The notes under the pieces are model-generated. The model saw only the letters and a list, made by a program, of their open reading frames with translations. It ran no database searches and had not been told where the DNA came from. From positions 1 to 64,000 of the forward strand of contig JAUIAH010000021.1 in NCBI GenBank assembly GCA_030425385.1: a stretch of 64,000 bases of DNA. The letters are read 5' to 3'. The translations under genes were made by a program, and so were the position numbers. The stretch comes from Verrucomicrobiia bacterium. Lineage in GTDB: Bacteria; Verrucomicrobiota; Verrucomicrobiia; Verrucomicrobiales; DEV007. This document shows positions 33,830 through 42,601 of this stretch, one piece after another; position 1 is the stretch's first letter, and each line of letters begins with the position of its first letter.

Positions 33830-35131
33830 TTATTCCGCGATGCAGTAGAGGTGCTTGGCCCCTCTGACGTAGAGGTGCGCGCCATCAATGACGAGGCTCG
33901 CGTCGACGGACTCGTCGAGCGCATTGGTCGCCACAACCTTGAACTCGGGGCTGTCCTCGATCACCACGGTGTTGCCCTCGCGGCCTGTGAGATAGATGTG
34001 CCCATTCGCCGCCACAGGAGACGAGTAGACATTGCGAATCTCCGGAAGGCGTTGGCGGGTGTAGTGTGCCTCGCCTGTCTTGGCATCCACGCACGATAGG
34101 ATGCCATTCCGGCCAGAATGGAAATAGAGACGGCCATTGGACAGTAACGCCGAGGGCACATCGGGCGTGTTCCGATCGAGCGTCCACAACTCATTCGCCG
34201 TGCCCGTGATGTCGCCCTTGGCTCCGTCTAACTGATACGCGCCGAGGAAGGCGCCGCGATGTCCGCTCGTGACGAGGACGATGCCTTCATGATAGATGGG
34301 AGTGGGAATGGGACGCGTCGTTTGTCCTGCAGCGCGCCAGAGTTCCTTGCCCGTTTCCAAATCATAGGCCCTGACAAAGTTCACGCCATTCTGAATGACG
34401 ATGCCTTTCCCTCCATGCTCGACGATCAGAGGCGTGGCCCACGAACTGATCTGGTCGCGCTCCGTCTTCCACTTGGTCTTTCCTGTCATCTTGTCCAAGG
34501 CAATGATGTAAGAGTTGCCATCCTCGGTATCCCACGGGATGACCAAATGATTCCCGTGTAGTGCTGGACTAGACCCATCGCCGAAACCGCCGCGCAGGAC
34601 CATGTATCCCAAATCCGTCCGTGACCAAACCACCTCTCCACTGACAGTCAGACAATAGGTGCCGCGCGAGCCAAAGTGCGCCCACACATGCTTGCCATCC
34701 GTGATTGGGGAAGCAGAGGCGTAGAAATGATCCCGATGCGCTCCAGAGTGCGGCACCAACTCCGCCACCACTTTCCGCCACTTCTCTTTCCCGGATTGCC
34801 GATCAAGACAAAGGACGATGAATTGGTGCAAGGTGTCGGGCGCCTGATCCTGACGATGATCGGCAGCGGGGTCTGGCTTCTGTGAGGGCTTTCCCGTGTC
34901 CACGGCGGTGACGACGAAGAGATCGTCGCCAGCAATCACGGGCGTACCGGATCCACGACCGGGAATCGCTTGCTTCCAGTGAACGTTCGTAGTCGCACTC
35001 CATGTGGTGGGAGGCTTGGCATCGGCCGCCGCAGAGCCATTGAAATGAGGTCCCCGCCATTGATGCCAGTCGGCGAGGAGAAGGGGAGCGGAGGTGATAA
35101 AGAACCAGGAGACGATCGCTTGCTTGATCAT
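33830..35131 (-). CDS. Secreted PQQ-like beta-propeller protein
   Basis: 433 residues from the ATG at 35131, with a signal peptide (MIKQAIVSWFFITSAPLLLA) and the family opening DWHQWRGPHFNGSAA. Repeated propeller blades follow (GRGSGTPVIAGDDLFVVTA, GEVVWSRTDLGYMVLRGG, GILSCVDAKTGEAHY). Same family as 25752-26990 and 40149-41513. The longer in-frame start at 35170 (TTG) would precede the signal peptide and is rejected. Convergent with gyrA. Confidence 0.82.
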   Translation of the reverse strand: MIKQAIVSWFFITSAPLLLADWHQWRGPHFNGSAAADAKPPTTWSATTNVHWKQAIPGRGSGTPVIAGDDLFVVTAVDTGKPSQKPDPAADHRQDQAPDTLHQFIVLCLDRQSGKEKWRKVVAELVPHSGAHRDHFYASASPITDGKHVWAHFGSRGTYCLTVSGEVVWSRTDLGYMVLRGGFGDGSSPALHGNHLVIPWDTEDGNSYIIALDKMTGKTKWKTERDQISSWATPLIVEHGGKGIVIQNGVNFVRAYDLETGKELWRAAGQTTRPIPTPIYHEGIVLVTSGHRGAFLGAYQLDGAKGDITGTANELWTLDRNTPDVPSALLSNGRLYFHSGRNGILSCVDAKTGEAHYTRQRLPEIRNVYSSPVAANGHIYLTGREGNTVVIEDSPEFKVVATNALDESVDASLVIDGAHLYVRGAKHLYCIAE

Positions 35132-35181
35132 GGCGCGGACTCTATCAAGCCCCGTCCAGGTGCCAACCAACTAGGCATGAA

Positions 35182-37839
35182 TTATTCAAAGCGAGCGGTT
35201 ACCGCGATCGATTCCGCTTCCAGATCCAACAGAGCCGTTCGTTCCGCCCCGCTCAAGGCGCCTTCCCAGCCCACGAAAGTGCTTCCCTCGTTGGGAATCG
35301 CTTCCAGCGAGATGGGAACATCGCGGAAATAGGTTCCCGCCCATTCGGCCGCGGGGACGTTCATGGTATTGATCCGAACCGTGCCTTTGTCAGAACCGGA
35401 GATGGTGATCCCTACATTGGTCAATCCCTTCTCGAATCCGAAATGGCTCATCAAGTGCTCCCGCAATTCGCCAGGCCGTTTGCGGGCAAAGGCGCGCATG
35501 ACCTCAACATTGCGCTCCCAATGCTCCAGGTCCAAGGGCGCGTCCTCTTCTTTATGAGGATGTCCAAATCCTCGAGCCTGGATCCCCTCCCAGGACCAGC
35601 GTTGCAAATGACGAGGCATTTCTGAACGAATGACCCCCGCCATGGCATCGATCCGAGCGAGAACGCGCTCGGTCGACCACAAATGATTGAGCAAATCAGC
35701 GCATCGCAGAATGAATTGCCTTTGAAAGGTCTCACTTTCCAACATTTCGCGTAAGAGCAATGTCCGCCCGCCTGCATTGGGCCAACCCGTGCCCGTGCCT
35801 GAGGCATTGGTGTGAAACGTGAACATATTCTCGTAATCGGCATAATCGCGCTTCATCGCGGGCAGATACACCTCTGGCTTCCACAGGTTGAAGCCGTAGT
35901 CTTGATCGTAAACGAGCCAACGGAATTGTCCACCTTCATCGCTCTGCGCCCGCCAGCATTTGATATTCCCAATATCGAAATTCTGCCCCCAGATCACAGT
36001 CAAATGATAGTCGATGAAGTTCTCGATATCCAAATAGTTGTCTTGGACGAATTGATACTTCTCAGGGTCATTCATATCGTTTCCTGAGACGTAGCTGCGC
36101 ATGCGGTTGTAGACAGTGGCCGAACCCGCATTGGCAGCGCCGTATCCTTCAATCAGATCGACCTCCTCACTAGGAACGTCATGGTGCGACTCCACATAAT
36201 GCTCGGTCAATTTCTCGCGGATATTGTAGATGCCCCAATAGTCGCCATTGAGATACAACACGGCAGGCCGATAGCCTTGCGTGTCCAATCCCGTTTCTTG
36301 AGCTAAACTCTGAACCAACGCATCACGAAAGAGGGTGAAATTACAATTCACGAAATAGCTGCCATGTGATGCGGGATCACTGAACGCATTGATGGGAGGG
36401 CGTGGGTGCGTGAGCCAGGTGCTTTGATTGTCATTTCCGGAATTGCGTAGCACGATGGATTCAAAGGAATCGACGTCTTTGTCAGGAAATAGTTGATATC
36501 GAATGCGTCCATAGCCGTAGGCTTGGCGGGCAAAGAGAGCCATGGATTTCTGAGGATAGCCACGGGAACCCCAGCCACCGAAGATCTTCACACCCACATT
36601 CATGGCAAAACCGTCGTCGCCATCGGGCTCGAAGAATTCCAGTCCAGCTTCAATCTCGCGATTGCGATCCCACGCGTTGGAAGAGGAATACGGGAACGTC
36701 CCACGGATCTGGTCGCCACTAAACATATGATCGCCAAATCCATAAAGATACCCGTCTCGGAAATCAAAGTTCTCGGGATCGGCTGCCATTGATAAGATGG
36801 GCAATTCATGTTGCACGCCGATGAGATAGGTGGACGTGACCGTTCGACTGCTATCACTTCCCATCACTTTGGCTCGAATCACCGTGGATTGATCGATCAC
36901 AATGGGTTCTTCATATAAAGTGGAATTGCTTGAGAAGAGGCTATGAAAAGGTTCTGATCCATCGGTGGTATAGCGGATGACGTCGCCTTCACGTGGAGCC
37001 ACCAAGTTGACGGTGACCGTGCTCTCATAGACGCCACCTGGCACGGAGAAGCGCGGTGTTTGGATAAACGGATCGGGCGCTCCGAAGATGAAGCCGTGAT
37101 TCTTCTTTCCCGGTGTGGCTTGATTGGGTTCAAAGACATAAAGAATGTCCAAATCACTTCGGGAACGCCCCATGGAGGTGTCGCTAGCCATGGTGGCAGG
37201 ATCGAGCCGATCAAGGATGTCGCCATCAGGTGCGGTGAGAATGACAGGCTCGCGACCATTGCTCAATCCAAAGCTCGCATGCCATTCTCCAGAAGGAATC
37301 TCGTCGTCTTCTTTTCCGGATGCAAAGACGATGAGGAAACCTTCAGGTTCAATAACGGTGCCTTCAGGGAAGAGCCATTTCCCCAAGCGATTCTCATTAT
37401 CGGTCAATCCATAACCGGAAAGGTCGGCAGGCGTGCTCTCTGGATTATAAAGTTCCACCCAATCAGGGAAATCACCATCCCCATCGGCAAACGCGGTTTC
37501 ATTGTTCGCCATGATCTCATTGATCACTACCTTCACCGTGCTGCTGCCGCCGGGTACCGCACGGATTCGGAAGAATCCGCTGAGCCTTTCGTCGGCCTCC
37601 AATTCCGCCATGTGAAGTCCATCATTGGGAGTGGAAATAGAGGCGCTGGCCATCGTCCAACTGGCGGATTCGAGACGATCAGAATGCTCCACTACGAACG
37701 AAGGCGAATCATCGTTCTCATAAACGAAATGCAATCGGACGGTGTCGGCGTCGCGTTGTACTTGCACAATCTCAAAGGCATCTACAAGAGAGGAGAGGGC
37801 CAGGAGCAGACCAACCGAGAGGAAACGGGACTTGGGCAT
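35182..37839 (-). CDS. Secreted CotH-kinase-family protein with lamin-tail domain
   Basis: 885 residues with a signal peptide (first about 21). Domains in order: an N-terminal beta domain (about 25-105), a lamin-tail domain (about 108-235; VVINEIMANNETAFADGDGD, DWVELYNPES), a chitobiase/fibronectin-like segment (about 270-345; IRYTTDGSEPF), and a CotH-type region (about 350-700; GVKIFGGWGSRGYPQKSM, VYDQDYGFNLW). CotH proteins are kinase-like and in Bacillus phosphorylate spore-coat proteins; in Verrucomicrobiota they are secreted proteins of unknown target. A beta-repeat tail ends the protein. Confidence 0.82.
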   Translation of the reverse strand: MPKSRFLSVGLLLALSSLVDAFEIVQVQRDADTVRLHFVYENDDSPSFVVEHSDRLESASWTMASASISTPNDGLHMAELEADERLSGFFRIRAVPGGSSTVKVVINEIMANNETAFADGDGDFPDWVELYNPESTPADLSGYGLTDNENRLGKWLFPEGTVIEPEGFLIVFASGKEDDEIPSGEWHASFGLSNGREPVILTAPDGDILDRLDPATMASDTSMGRSRSDLDILYVFEPNQATPGKKNHGFIFGAPDPFIQTPRFSVPGGVYESTVTVNLVAPREGDVIRYTTDGSEPFHSLFSSNSTLYEEPIVIDQSTVIRAKVMGSDSSRTVTSTYLIGVQHELPILSMAADPENFDFRDGYLYGFGDHMFSGDQIRGTFPYSSSNAWDRNREIEAGLEFFEPDGDDGFAMNVGVKIFGGWGSRGYPQKSMALFARQAYGYGRIRYQLFPDKDVDSFESIVLRNSGNDNQSTWLTHPRPPINAFSDPASHGSYFVNCNFTLFRDALVQSLAQETGLDTQGYRPAVLYLNGDYWGIYNIREKLTEHYVESHHDVPSEEVDLIEGYGAANAGSATVYNRMRSYVSGNDMNDPEKYQFVQDNYLDIENFIDYHLTVIWGQNFDIGNIKCWRAQSDEGGQFRWLVYDQDYGFNLWKPEVYLPAMKRDYADYENMFTFHTNASGTGTGWPNAGGRTLLLREMLESETFQRQFILRCADLLNHLWSTERVLARIDAMAGVIRSEMPRHLQRWSWEGIQARGFGHPHKEEDAPLDLEHWERNVEVMRAFARKRPGELREHLMSHFGFEKGLTNVGITISGSDKGTVRINTMNVPAAEWAGTYFRDVPISLEAIPNEGSTFVGWEGALSGAERTALLDLEAESIAVTARFE

Positions 37840-37924
37840 TCTTAACGGCTAAAGGAAGAGGCGAGGCAAGGCAACCGTGGTCTGGATTTGCTTGCGTCCA
37901 TCGCGCTCTCCGCTAAGGGATGGC

Positions 37925-39889
37925 ATGCGTTTGATCCGCGTAGGCGCTGGTGTCGTCAACCAAACTCCTCTGGATTGGCCGGGCAATCAGGAACGGCTCT
38001 TGGCCGCCATGACTGAGGCTCGCGATGCGGGCATCCAATTGCTCTGCCTACCAGAGCTCTGCCTGACGGGGTACGGATGTGAGGATGCTTTCTTCAGTCC
38101 CGATGTCTGCAGACGGGCCTTGGAGATGCTCCCCACCCTGGCAGATGCTTCCAAGGACATGCTCACCGCCGTGGGCCTGCCCGTCCTCTACCGGGGTGCT
38201 CTCTACAATGTAGCCGCTCTGCTAGGGCAAGGTGAGGTGCATGGCTTCGTGGCAAAGCAGTCCTTGGCCGGGGATGGGATCCATTATGAGCCGCGATGGT
38301 TCAAAGCGTGGCCCGCGGAGGAAGAGGGCTTGCTTGAGATGAATGGCAAGGACATTCCCATCGGAGACCTGATCTTTGATTGGGATGGTATTCGCATTGG
38401 ATTTGAAATCTGTGAGGATGCCTGGGTGGCGCAGCGTCCCGGATCGCGCTTGGCCGAGCGCGGCGTGGATATCATTCTCAATCCCAGTGCGAGCCACTTT
38501 GCCTTTGAGAAACACCAGATCCGGCAGCGGTTCGTTCTCGAAGGGTCTCGAGCCTTTCATACAACTTACGTTTACACCAATCTGTTAGGCAATGAGGCGG
38601 GGCGTGCGATCTACGATGGGGGTCCCATGATTGCGACCGGTGGCCAGTTTGTCGCCACCGGACCGCGTTTCTCGTTCCGGCCGCAGTTTGTCATCGGAGC
38701 AACCGTGGATGTGGATCTCACGCGCACCCTACGCGTGCGTTCTGTCAGTGCGCGCAACGCGCTGGAAACGGATGCTTTGGATGCCGTGCCTGTTCTCCTT
38801 GATCGAAAAGAGCCCACCTTCGCGCTCGCGGAAGCTGGTGAGCCGAACGATCATTCTAAGGAAGAAGAGTTCACGCACGTCATGACCCTAGCGCTCTTCG
38901 ACTACATGCGGAAGAGTTGGTCGCGTGGCTTTGTCGTCTCCCTGAGTGGAGGGGCAGACTCAGCGGCTTGCGCCGCGTTGGTCGGGCTCATGGTCGATCG
39001 CTTTGAGAGGGAGCTTGGTCCTGATGCGTGGCCACGATGGGTGCCTTACCTTGGATTTGAGGAAGGCGCGCCATTGGCGGCGATTAAGCAAGGGCTGCTC
39101 TTCTGCGTCTATCAGGCCAGTGAGAACAGTTCGGAAACGACGCGTCACGCCGCAGAGACCGTCGCCACAGCGTTAGGAGCACGTTACAGCGAGTGGAAGA
39201 TCGACGCACTTGTCACCCATTATCGATCCATGGTAGAAAGCAGCCTGGAACGTGCGCTGACCTGGGACGAGGACGACATCACCTTACAGAACATCCAAGC
39301 GCGGGTGCGCGCGCCAGGGGTGTGGATGTTAGCCAATGCTCGCAACGCCCTCCTGCTCGCCACGAGCAATCGCTCCGAAGCCGCCGTCGGCTACGCCACC
39401 ATGGACGGCGACACGAGCGGAGGACTTAGCCCTATCGCAGGCATCGATAAGGCGTTTCTTCGCCAGTGGCTGCGGTGGATGGAGACCGCAGGCAGCGACG
39501 ATTTCCCTCCGATCCCAGAACTCTCAGTCATCAATGCCCAAGCGCCCACGGCAGAGCTTCGGCCCCTGGAGCAAACGCAGACAGATGAGGCAGATCTCAT
39601 GCCCTATCCCTTGCTTGATGCCATCGAGCGCTCAGCCATTCGCGACAAACGCGCGCCGGAAGAAGTTCTGTTAGAGATGCGTGCGCGCTATCCCGAGTAC
39701 GAGATCAAGCAATTAGAACTTTGGGTGAAACGTTTCTTCCAGCTCTGGAGCCGCAACCAATGGAAACGCGAACGTTACGCCCCCAGCTTTCATCTGGATG
39801 ACGAGAACCTCGATCCCAAAACTTGGTGCCGATTCCCAATCCTCTCAGGAGGATTCAAGCGAGAGCTCGAAGAGCTGTCGCAACGTTAG
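37925..39889 (+). CDS. nadE: Glutamine-dependent NAD+ synthetase
   Basis: Last step of NAD synthesis: amidation of deamido-NAD with glutamine as ammonia source. From the ATG at 37925 the protein has 654 residues: an N-terminal nitrilase-type glutaminase (about 1-270; Glu in CLPELCLTGYG, Lys region and nucleophile Cys in IGFEICEDAW) and a C-terminal NAD synthase with PP-loop SLSGGADSAACAAL and LATSNRSEAAVGYATMDGDT. The start 16 codons further upstream gives no homology. Flanked by divergent CotH and convergent PQQ genes. Confidence 0.95.
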   Translation: MRLIRVGAGVVNQTPLDWPGNQERLLAAMTEARDAGIQLLCLPELCLTGYGCEDAFFSPDVCRRALEMLPTLADASKDMLTAVGLPVLYRGALYNVAALLGQGEVHGFVAKQSLAGDGIHYEPRWFKAWPAEEEGLLEMNGKDIPIGDLIFDWDGIRIGFEICEDAWVAQRPGSRLAERGVDIILNPSASHFAFEKHQIRQRFVLEGSRAFHTTYVYTNLLGNEAGRAIYDGGPMIATGGQFVATGPRFSFRPQFVIGATVDVDLTRTLRVRSVSARNALETDALDAVPVLLDRKEPTFALAEAGEPNDHSKEEEFTHVMTLALFDYMRKSWSRGFVVSLSGGADSAACAALVGLMVDRFERELGPDAWPRWVPYLGFEEGAPLAAIKQGLLFCVYQASENSSETTRHAAETVATALGARYSEWKIDALVTHYRSMVESSLERALTWDEDDITLQNIQARVRAPGVWMLANARNALLLATSNRSEAAVGYATMDGDTSGGLSPIAGIDKAFLRQWLRWMETAGSDDFPPIPELSVINAQAPTAELRPLEQTQTDEADLMPYPLLDAIERSAIRDKRAPEEVLLEMRARYPEYEIKQLELWVKRFFQLWSRNQWKRERYAPSFHLDDENLDPKTWCRFPILSGGFKRELEELSQR

Positions 39890-39941
39890 TGGCGTGTGCT
39901 GTTGGTTCTCAATCTGAGAATGAAATAAAACAGAAGCAGAA

Positions 39942-40051
39942 TTGGGGCTAAAGGCCCCAGAGAGCAAAGCCCAAGGCTTTAGCCTTGGGATGCATGTGTT
40001 TGGGGCTGAAGGCCCCAGAGAGCAAAGCCCAAGGCTTTAGCCTTGGGATGC
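39942..40051. repeat. Two near-identical 52-bp hairpin repeats
   Basis: Copies at 39942-39993 and 40000-40051 differ at one base (TAAAGG against TGAAGG in the first hairpin). Each has two dyads: GGGGC...GCCCC with a short loop, and the palindrome-like CCCAAGGC-TTTA-GCCTTGGG. In one frame it encodes the string KPKALALG, a signature I associate with dispersed repeats in Planctomycetes and Verrucomicrobiota. It is probably a REP-like element; it may also act as a terminator between nadE and the convergent PQQ gene. Confidence 0.85.
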
Positions 40052-40148
40052 GTTTCGTGAAATAAATAGGCGGCCTGAAAGGTCGCGAGAGGCTCACGAA
40101 AACCATTCTCGCACCCTTCAGGACCATTCATCTGAATGCCCCAATGAT

Positions 40149-41513
40149 TCATGGGGACCGCTTACTCAGGCAATAGAGTTTGCTTTGTGTCCTCAGGAAG
40201 AGTTTGCCCTGAGCCACGGCGGGCGAGGCCATGCACAATTCTTCATCTAACGTATTCACATGCGTGATCGAGAAGGTGTCGGCCGTGGCATCGACCACAT
40301 AGGTCTTGCCTACTTCGCTCAGGCAGAAGACTTTGCCGCCGTAAGCCCAGGGCGATGCGGTGAAGGTGGCCCCTTCACCTTGAGGAAAGCGCGTCCGCCC
40401 GTAGATCTCTGAGCCCGTTTTGGCGTCATGGCAGGTCATCATGCCGCGGTCTAACAAGGTGAAATACCGGCCTTGAGTGACGATGGGTGAGGTGTTGTAA
40501 GGTGCGCCCTTCTTGAGATACCATGCCACGTGTGCATTGCTCGCCAGGTCCTCTTCATTCTCTAACGAAATATCACCTGAGGCACCGGGACGGATGGCGA
40601 AGACTGGCCGGACGGAATCCGCGAAGTAGCCGGATGACACATAGACCAGACCTTCAGCAGCAAAGGGTGAAGGGATGATGAGATTCGACATCTTGCCACC
40701 CAGTTCCCAGAGGATATTCCCTGACAAATCATACGATCGGATGCGATTCTTGCCGTTGACAACAATCTCCGTCCGTTGGTCGTGCGCCCACACGAAGGGT
40801 GTGGCCCAGGTGCTCTTCTCATCCCGCGCCTGTCGCCAGCGTTCCTTACCCGTCTTGGTATCAAAGGCCGCAATGCTAGAAGCTTCGTGATTGTCATAGA
40901 CCACGATCACTTGATCTCCATGCACGACGGGAGAACCGGCCGCGCCGTAGTCCATCATCGTCTTCTTGGCATCAATGTGATGTGTCCATAGGACCTTCCC
41001 GTCCATGTCATAACACCACAAACCGAGATCTCCGAAGAGCACATAGAGCCGCTCCCCATCGGTCGCAGGCGTCTCGGCAGCGTAACTGCTCTTGGGGTGG
41101 CGGCCCACTGGCGGGGCACCCGTGTGAGCCTCATGTTTCCATGTCAACGTGCCGGTCTCAAGATCATAGCAATGGACCCACCAATGGTGCTTGCCCTCCG
41201 GGATGCCGCGTCGACCCTCACCAAGATACAAACCTGCACGTGGAGCTGCATTCTCCGTGGCAGCATCGCAGACGACCGTGGTGAGAAAGACCTTGTCGCC
41301 CCAAATCACCGGGCTGGACCAACCGACGCCGGGCACGTCTACTTTCCAAAGAACGTTCTCGGTGGAACTCCAGCGTTCGGGTAGACGAGGATCGTCGTTC
41401 GCGACGCTTCCGCCCTGGGCTCCTCGGAAGCGTGGCCAATGGTCTTGCGCCGTGGTGGTTCCGATAGAGCAAAGGGCGAACAGGCAGCATGAAAGAATGC
41501 GAGGAAAGGTCAT
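40149..41513 (-). CDS. Secreted PQQ-like beta-propeller protein
   Basis: 454 residues with a signal peptide (MTFPRILSCCLFALCSIGTT) and the opening DHWPRFRGAQGGSVANDD. Blades include VGWSSPVIWGDKVFL, YVLFGDLGLWCYDMDGKVLW and GGKVFCLSEVG. Third member of this family in the window, and closest in opening to the other two by the W-x-R-G motif. Role unknown. Start is convincing because the signal peptide begins at the first Met. Confidence 0.82.
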   Translation of the reverse strand: MTFPRILSCCLFALCSIGTTTAQDHWPRFRGAQGGSVANDDPRLPERWSSTENVLWKVDVPGVGWSSPVIWGDKVFLTTVVCDAATENAAPRAGLYLGEGRRGIPEGKHHWWVHCYDLETGTLTWKHEAHTGAPPVGRHPKSSYAAETPATDGERLYVLFGDLGLWCYDMDGKVLWTHHIDAKKTMMDYGAAGSPVVHGDQVIVVYDNHEASSIAAFDTKTGKERWRQARDEKSTWATPFVWAHDQRTEIVVNGKNRIRSYDLSGNILWELGGKMSNLIIPSPFAAEGLVYVSSGYFADSVRPVFAIRPGASGDISLENEEDLASNAHVAWYLKKGAPYNTSPIVTQGRYFTLLDRGMMTCHDAKTGSEIYGRTRFPQGEGATFTASPWAYGGKVFCLSEVGKTYVVDATADTFSITHVNTLDEELCMASPAVAQGKLFLRTQSKLYCLSKRSP

Positions 41514-41539
41514 GAGGGGTGAGGTGGGATTGTCAGGGT

Positions 41540-42511
41540 TTACGAGTCGTTCTGCAGGAGGAAATCAAGGTGAAGCGGGCGGTGATCCGATCCGATGGGC
41601 GGCCCCACTCGGCGATTCATGATGGCGAGGTTGCGAGTGAGCACGTGATCAATGGGAAGCCCGAGGAGGAGCACGGGAAGCCTATACCACGTGTTCTGGA
41701 TGCCACGTCCGACGCCGGAGTCCTTGAGCTGGCCATCGGCGAGCACTTGTTGGAAATGGGGGGACCACGGGGTCGCATTGAAGTCGCCAGCAACGATCAC
41801 GCTCTCTGGTAAATCGGCAACGTGCTGAGCGATCGTCTGGAGATAGGCATTGCGGATCTCTGCGTTTGGCGGTCGGACCGGGGGCACGGGATGCACCCCT
41901 AGCAAGGTGAGTTCACCCTCTGGAAGGGAGAAATGCACTTCCAATGCGGGTAGTTCGGTTTCGGGATGAAGGCGGATGCTCTTCCACGGCAGCTTGCTGT
42001 AGAAAGTGAGACCGAAGTTGTCTGATCGGGGTTCGGTGAATCGGTGAGGAAAGTGGTCGCGAAGTTCGAAGTCCATTTCATCACTCCAGACCTTGTCCGT
42101 TTCGATCAGAAGGAGGAAATCGGTTCCTTCACTGGCAATGTAGTCGGCCACGTCTCGCATGCGCGTGTTGCTAGTGAGCACATTGTAAGTGAGAAGGCTG
42201 TAGACGCGATCATTGTCCTTCGGGGTGGCTGTGGAGATGTCTTTGAAAGGGAGCTTGAGGTAGGGGATGATGGGGAGCGCCAGGATGAGCGTGCCGAGGA
42301 GCATGCCAGCAGCGGTGAGTTGACGCCGAGTCAGGACGAGGGTGAAGAGGCATGCGAGCAGGCACATCACATAGTGCGCCTGGAAGTTCACCAAGAGATC
42401 CGCAAGCCAGAAGTGCTTTGCTAGGAACATGCTCGCCAGTCCCACCACCAATACCGTGCCGCCGACGCCTACGGCGATCGAAGCAAGCGTGTCGCGAATC
42501 GCTAATTTCAT
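41540..42511 (-). CDS. Membrane-anchored endonuclease/exonuclease/phosphatase-family protein
   Basis: 323 residues from the ATG at 42511, with three hydrophobic helices in the first 100 residues and then an EEP fold (about 110-320): YNVLTSNTRMRDVADYI (Asn), LLIETDKVWSD (Glu), VIVAGDFNATPW (Asp/Asn) and the C-terminal SDHRPLHLDF. These match the DNase I-like metal and catalytic set. Such proteins are often annotated as hydrolases of phosphodiesters with unknown substrate. The open frame extends to 43084, but that part lies inside the oppositely oriented esterase gene. Confidence 0.8.
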   Translation of the reverse strand: MKLAIRDTLASIAVGVGGTVLVVGLASMFLAKHFWLADLLVNFQAHYVMCLLACLFTLVLTRRQLTAAGMLLGTLILALPIIPYLKLPFKDISTATPKDNDRVYSLLTYNVLTSNTRMRDVADYIASEGTDFLLLIETDKVWSDEMDFELRDHFPHRFTEPRSDNFGLTFYSKLPWKSIRLHPETELPALEVHFSLPEGELTLLGVHPVPPVRPPNAEIRNAYLQTIAQHVADLPESVIVAGDFNATPWSPHFQQVLADGQLKDSGVGRGIQNTWYRLPVLLLGLPIDHVLTRNLAIMNRRVGPPIGSDHRPLHLDFLLQNDS

Positions 42512-42601
42512 GGGAGGCGACTCAATCGGCAATCTGCCAGGGATGCAACTTTCTTCGACAAAGGTCTTCTCCCAATCAGGTGCACGGTGCAAGCTGAGCA
42601 C

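Noticed and set aside
39942-40051. Possible CRISPR or attachment site
   Set aside because: Only two copies with a 6-base gap and strong internal hairpins; fits a REP-like repeat.
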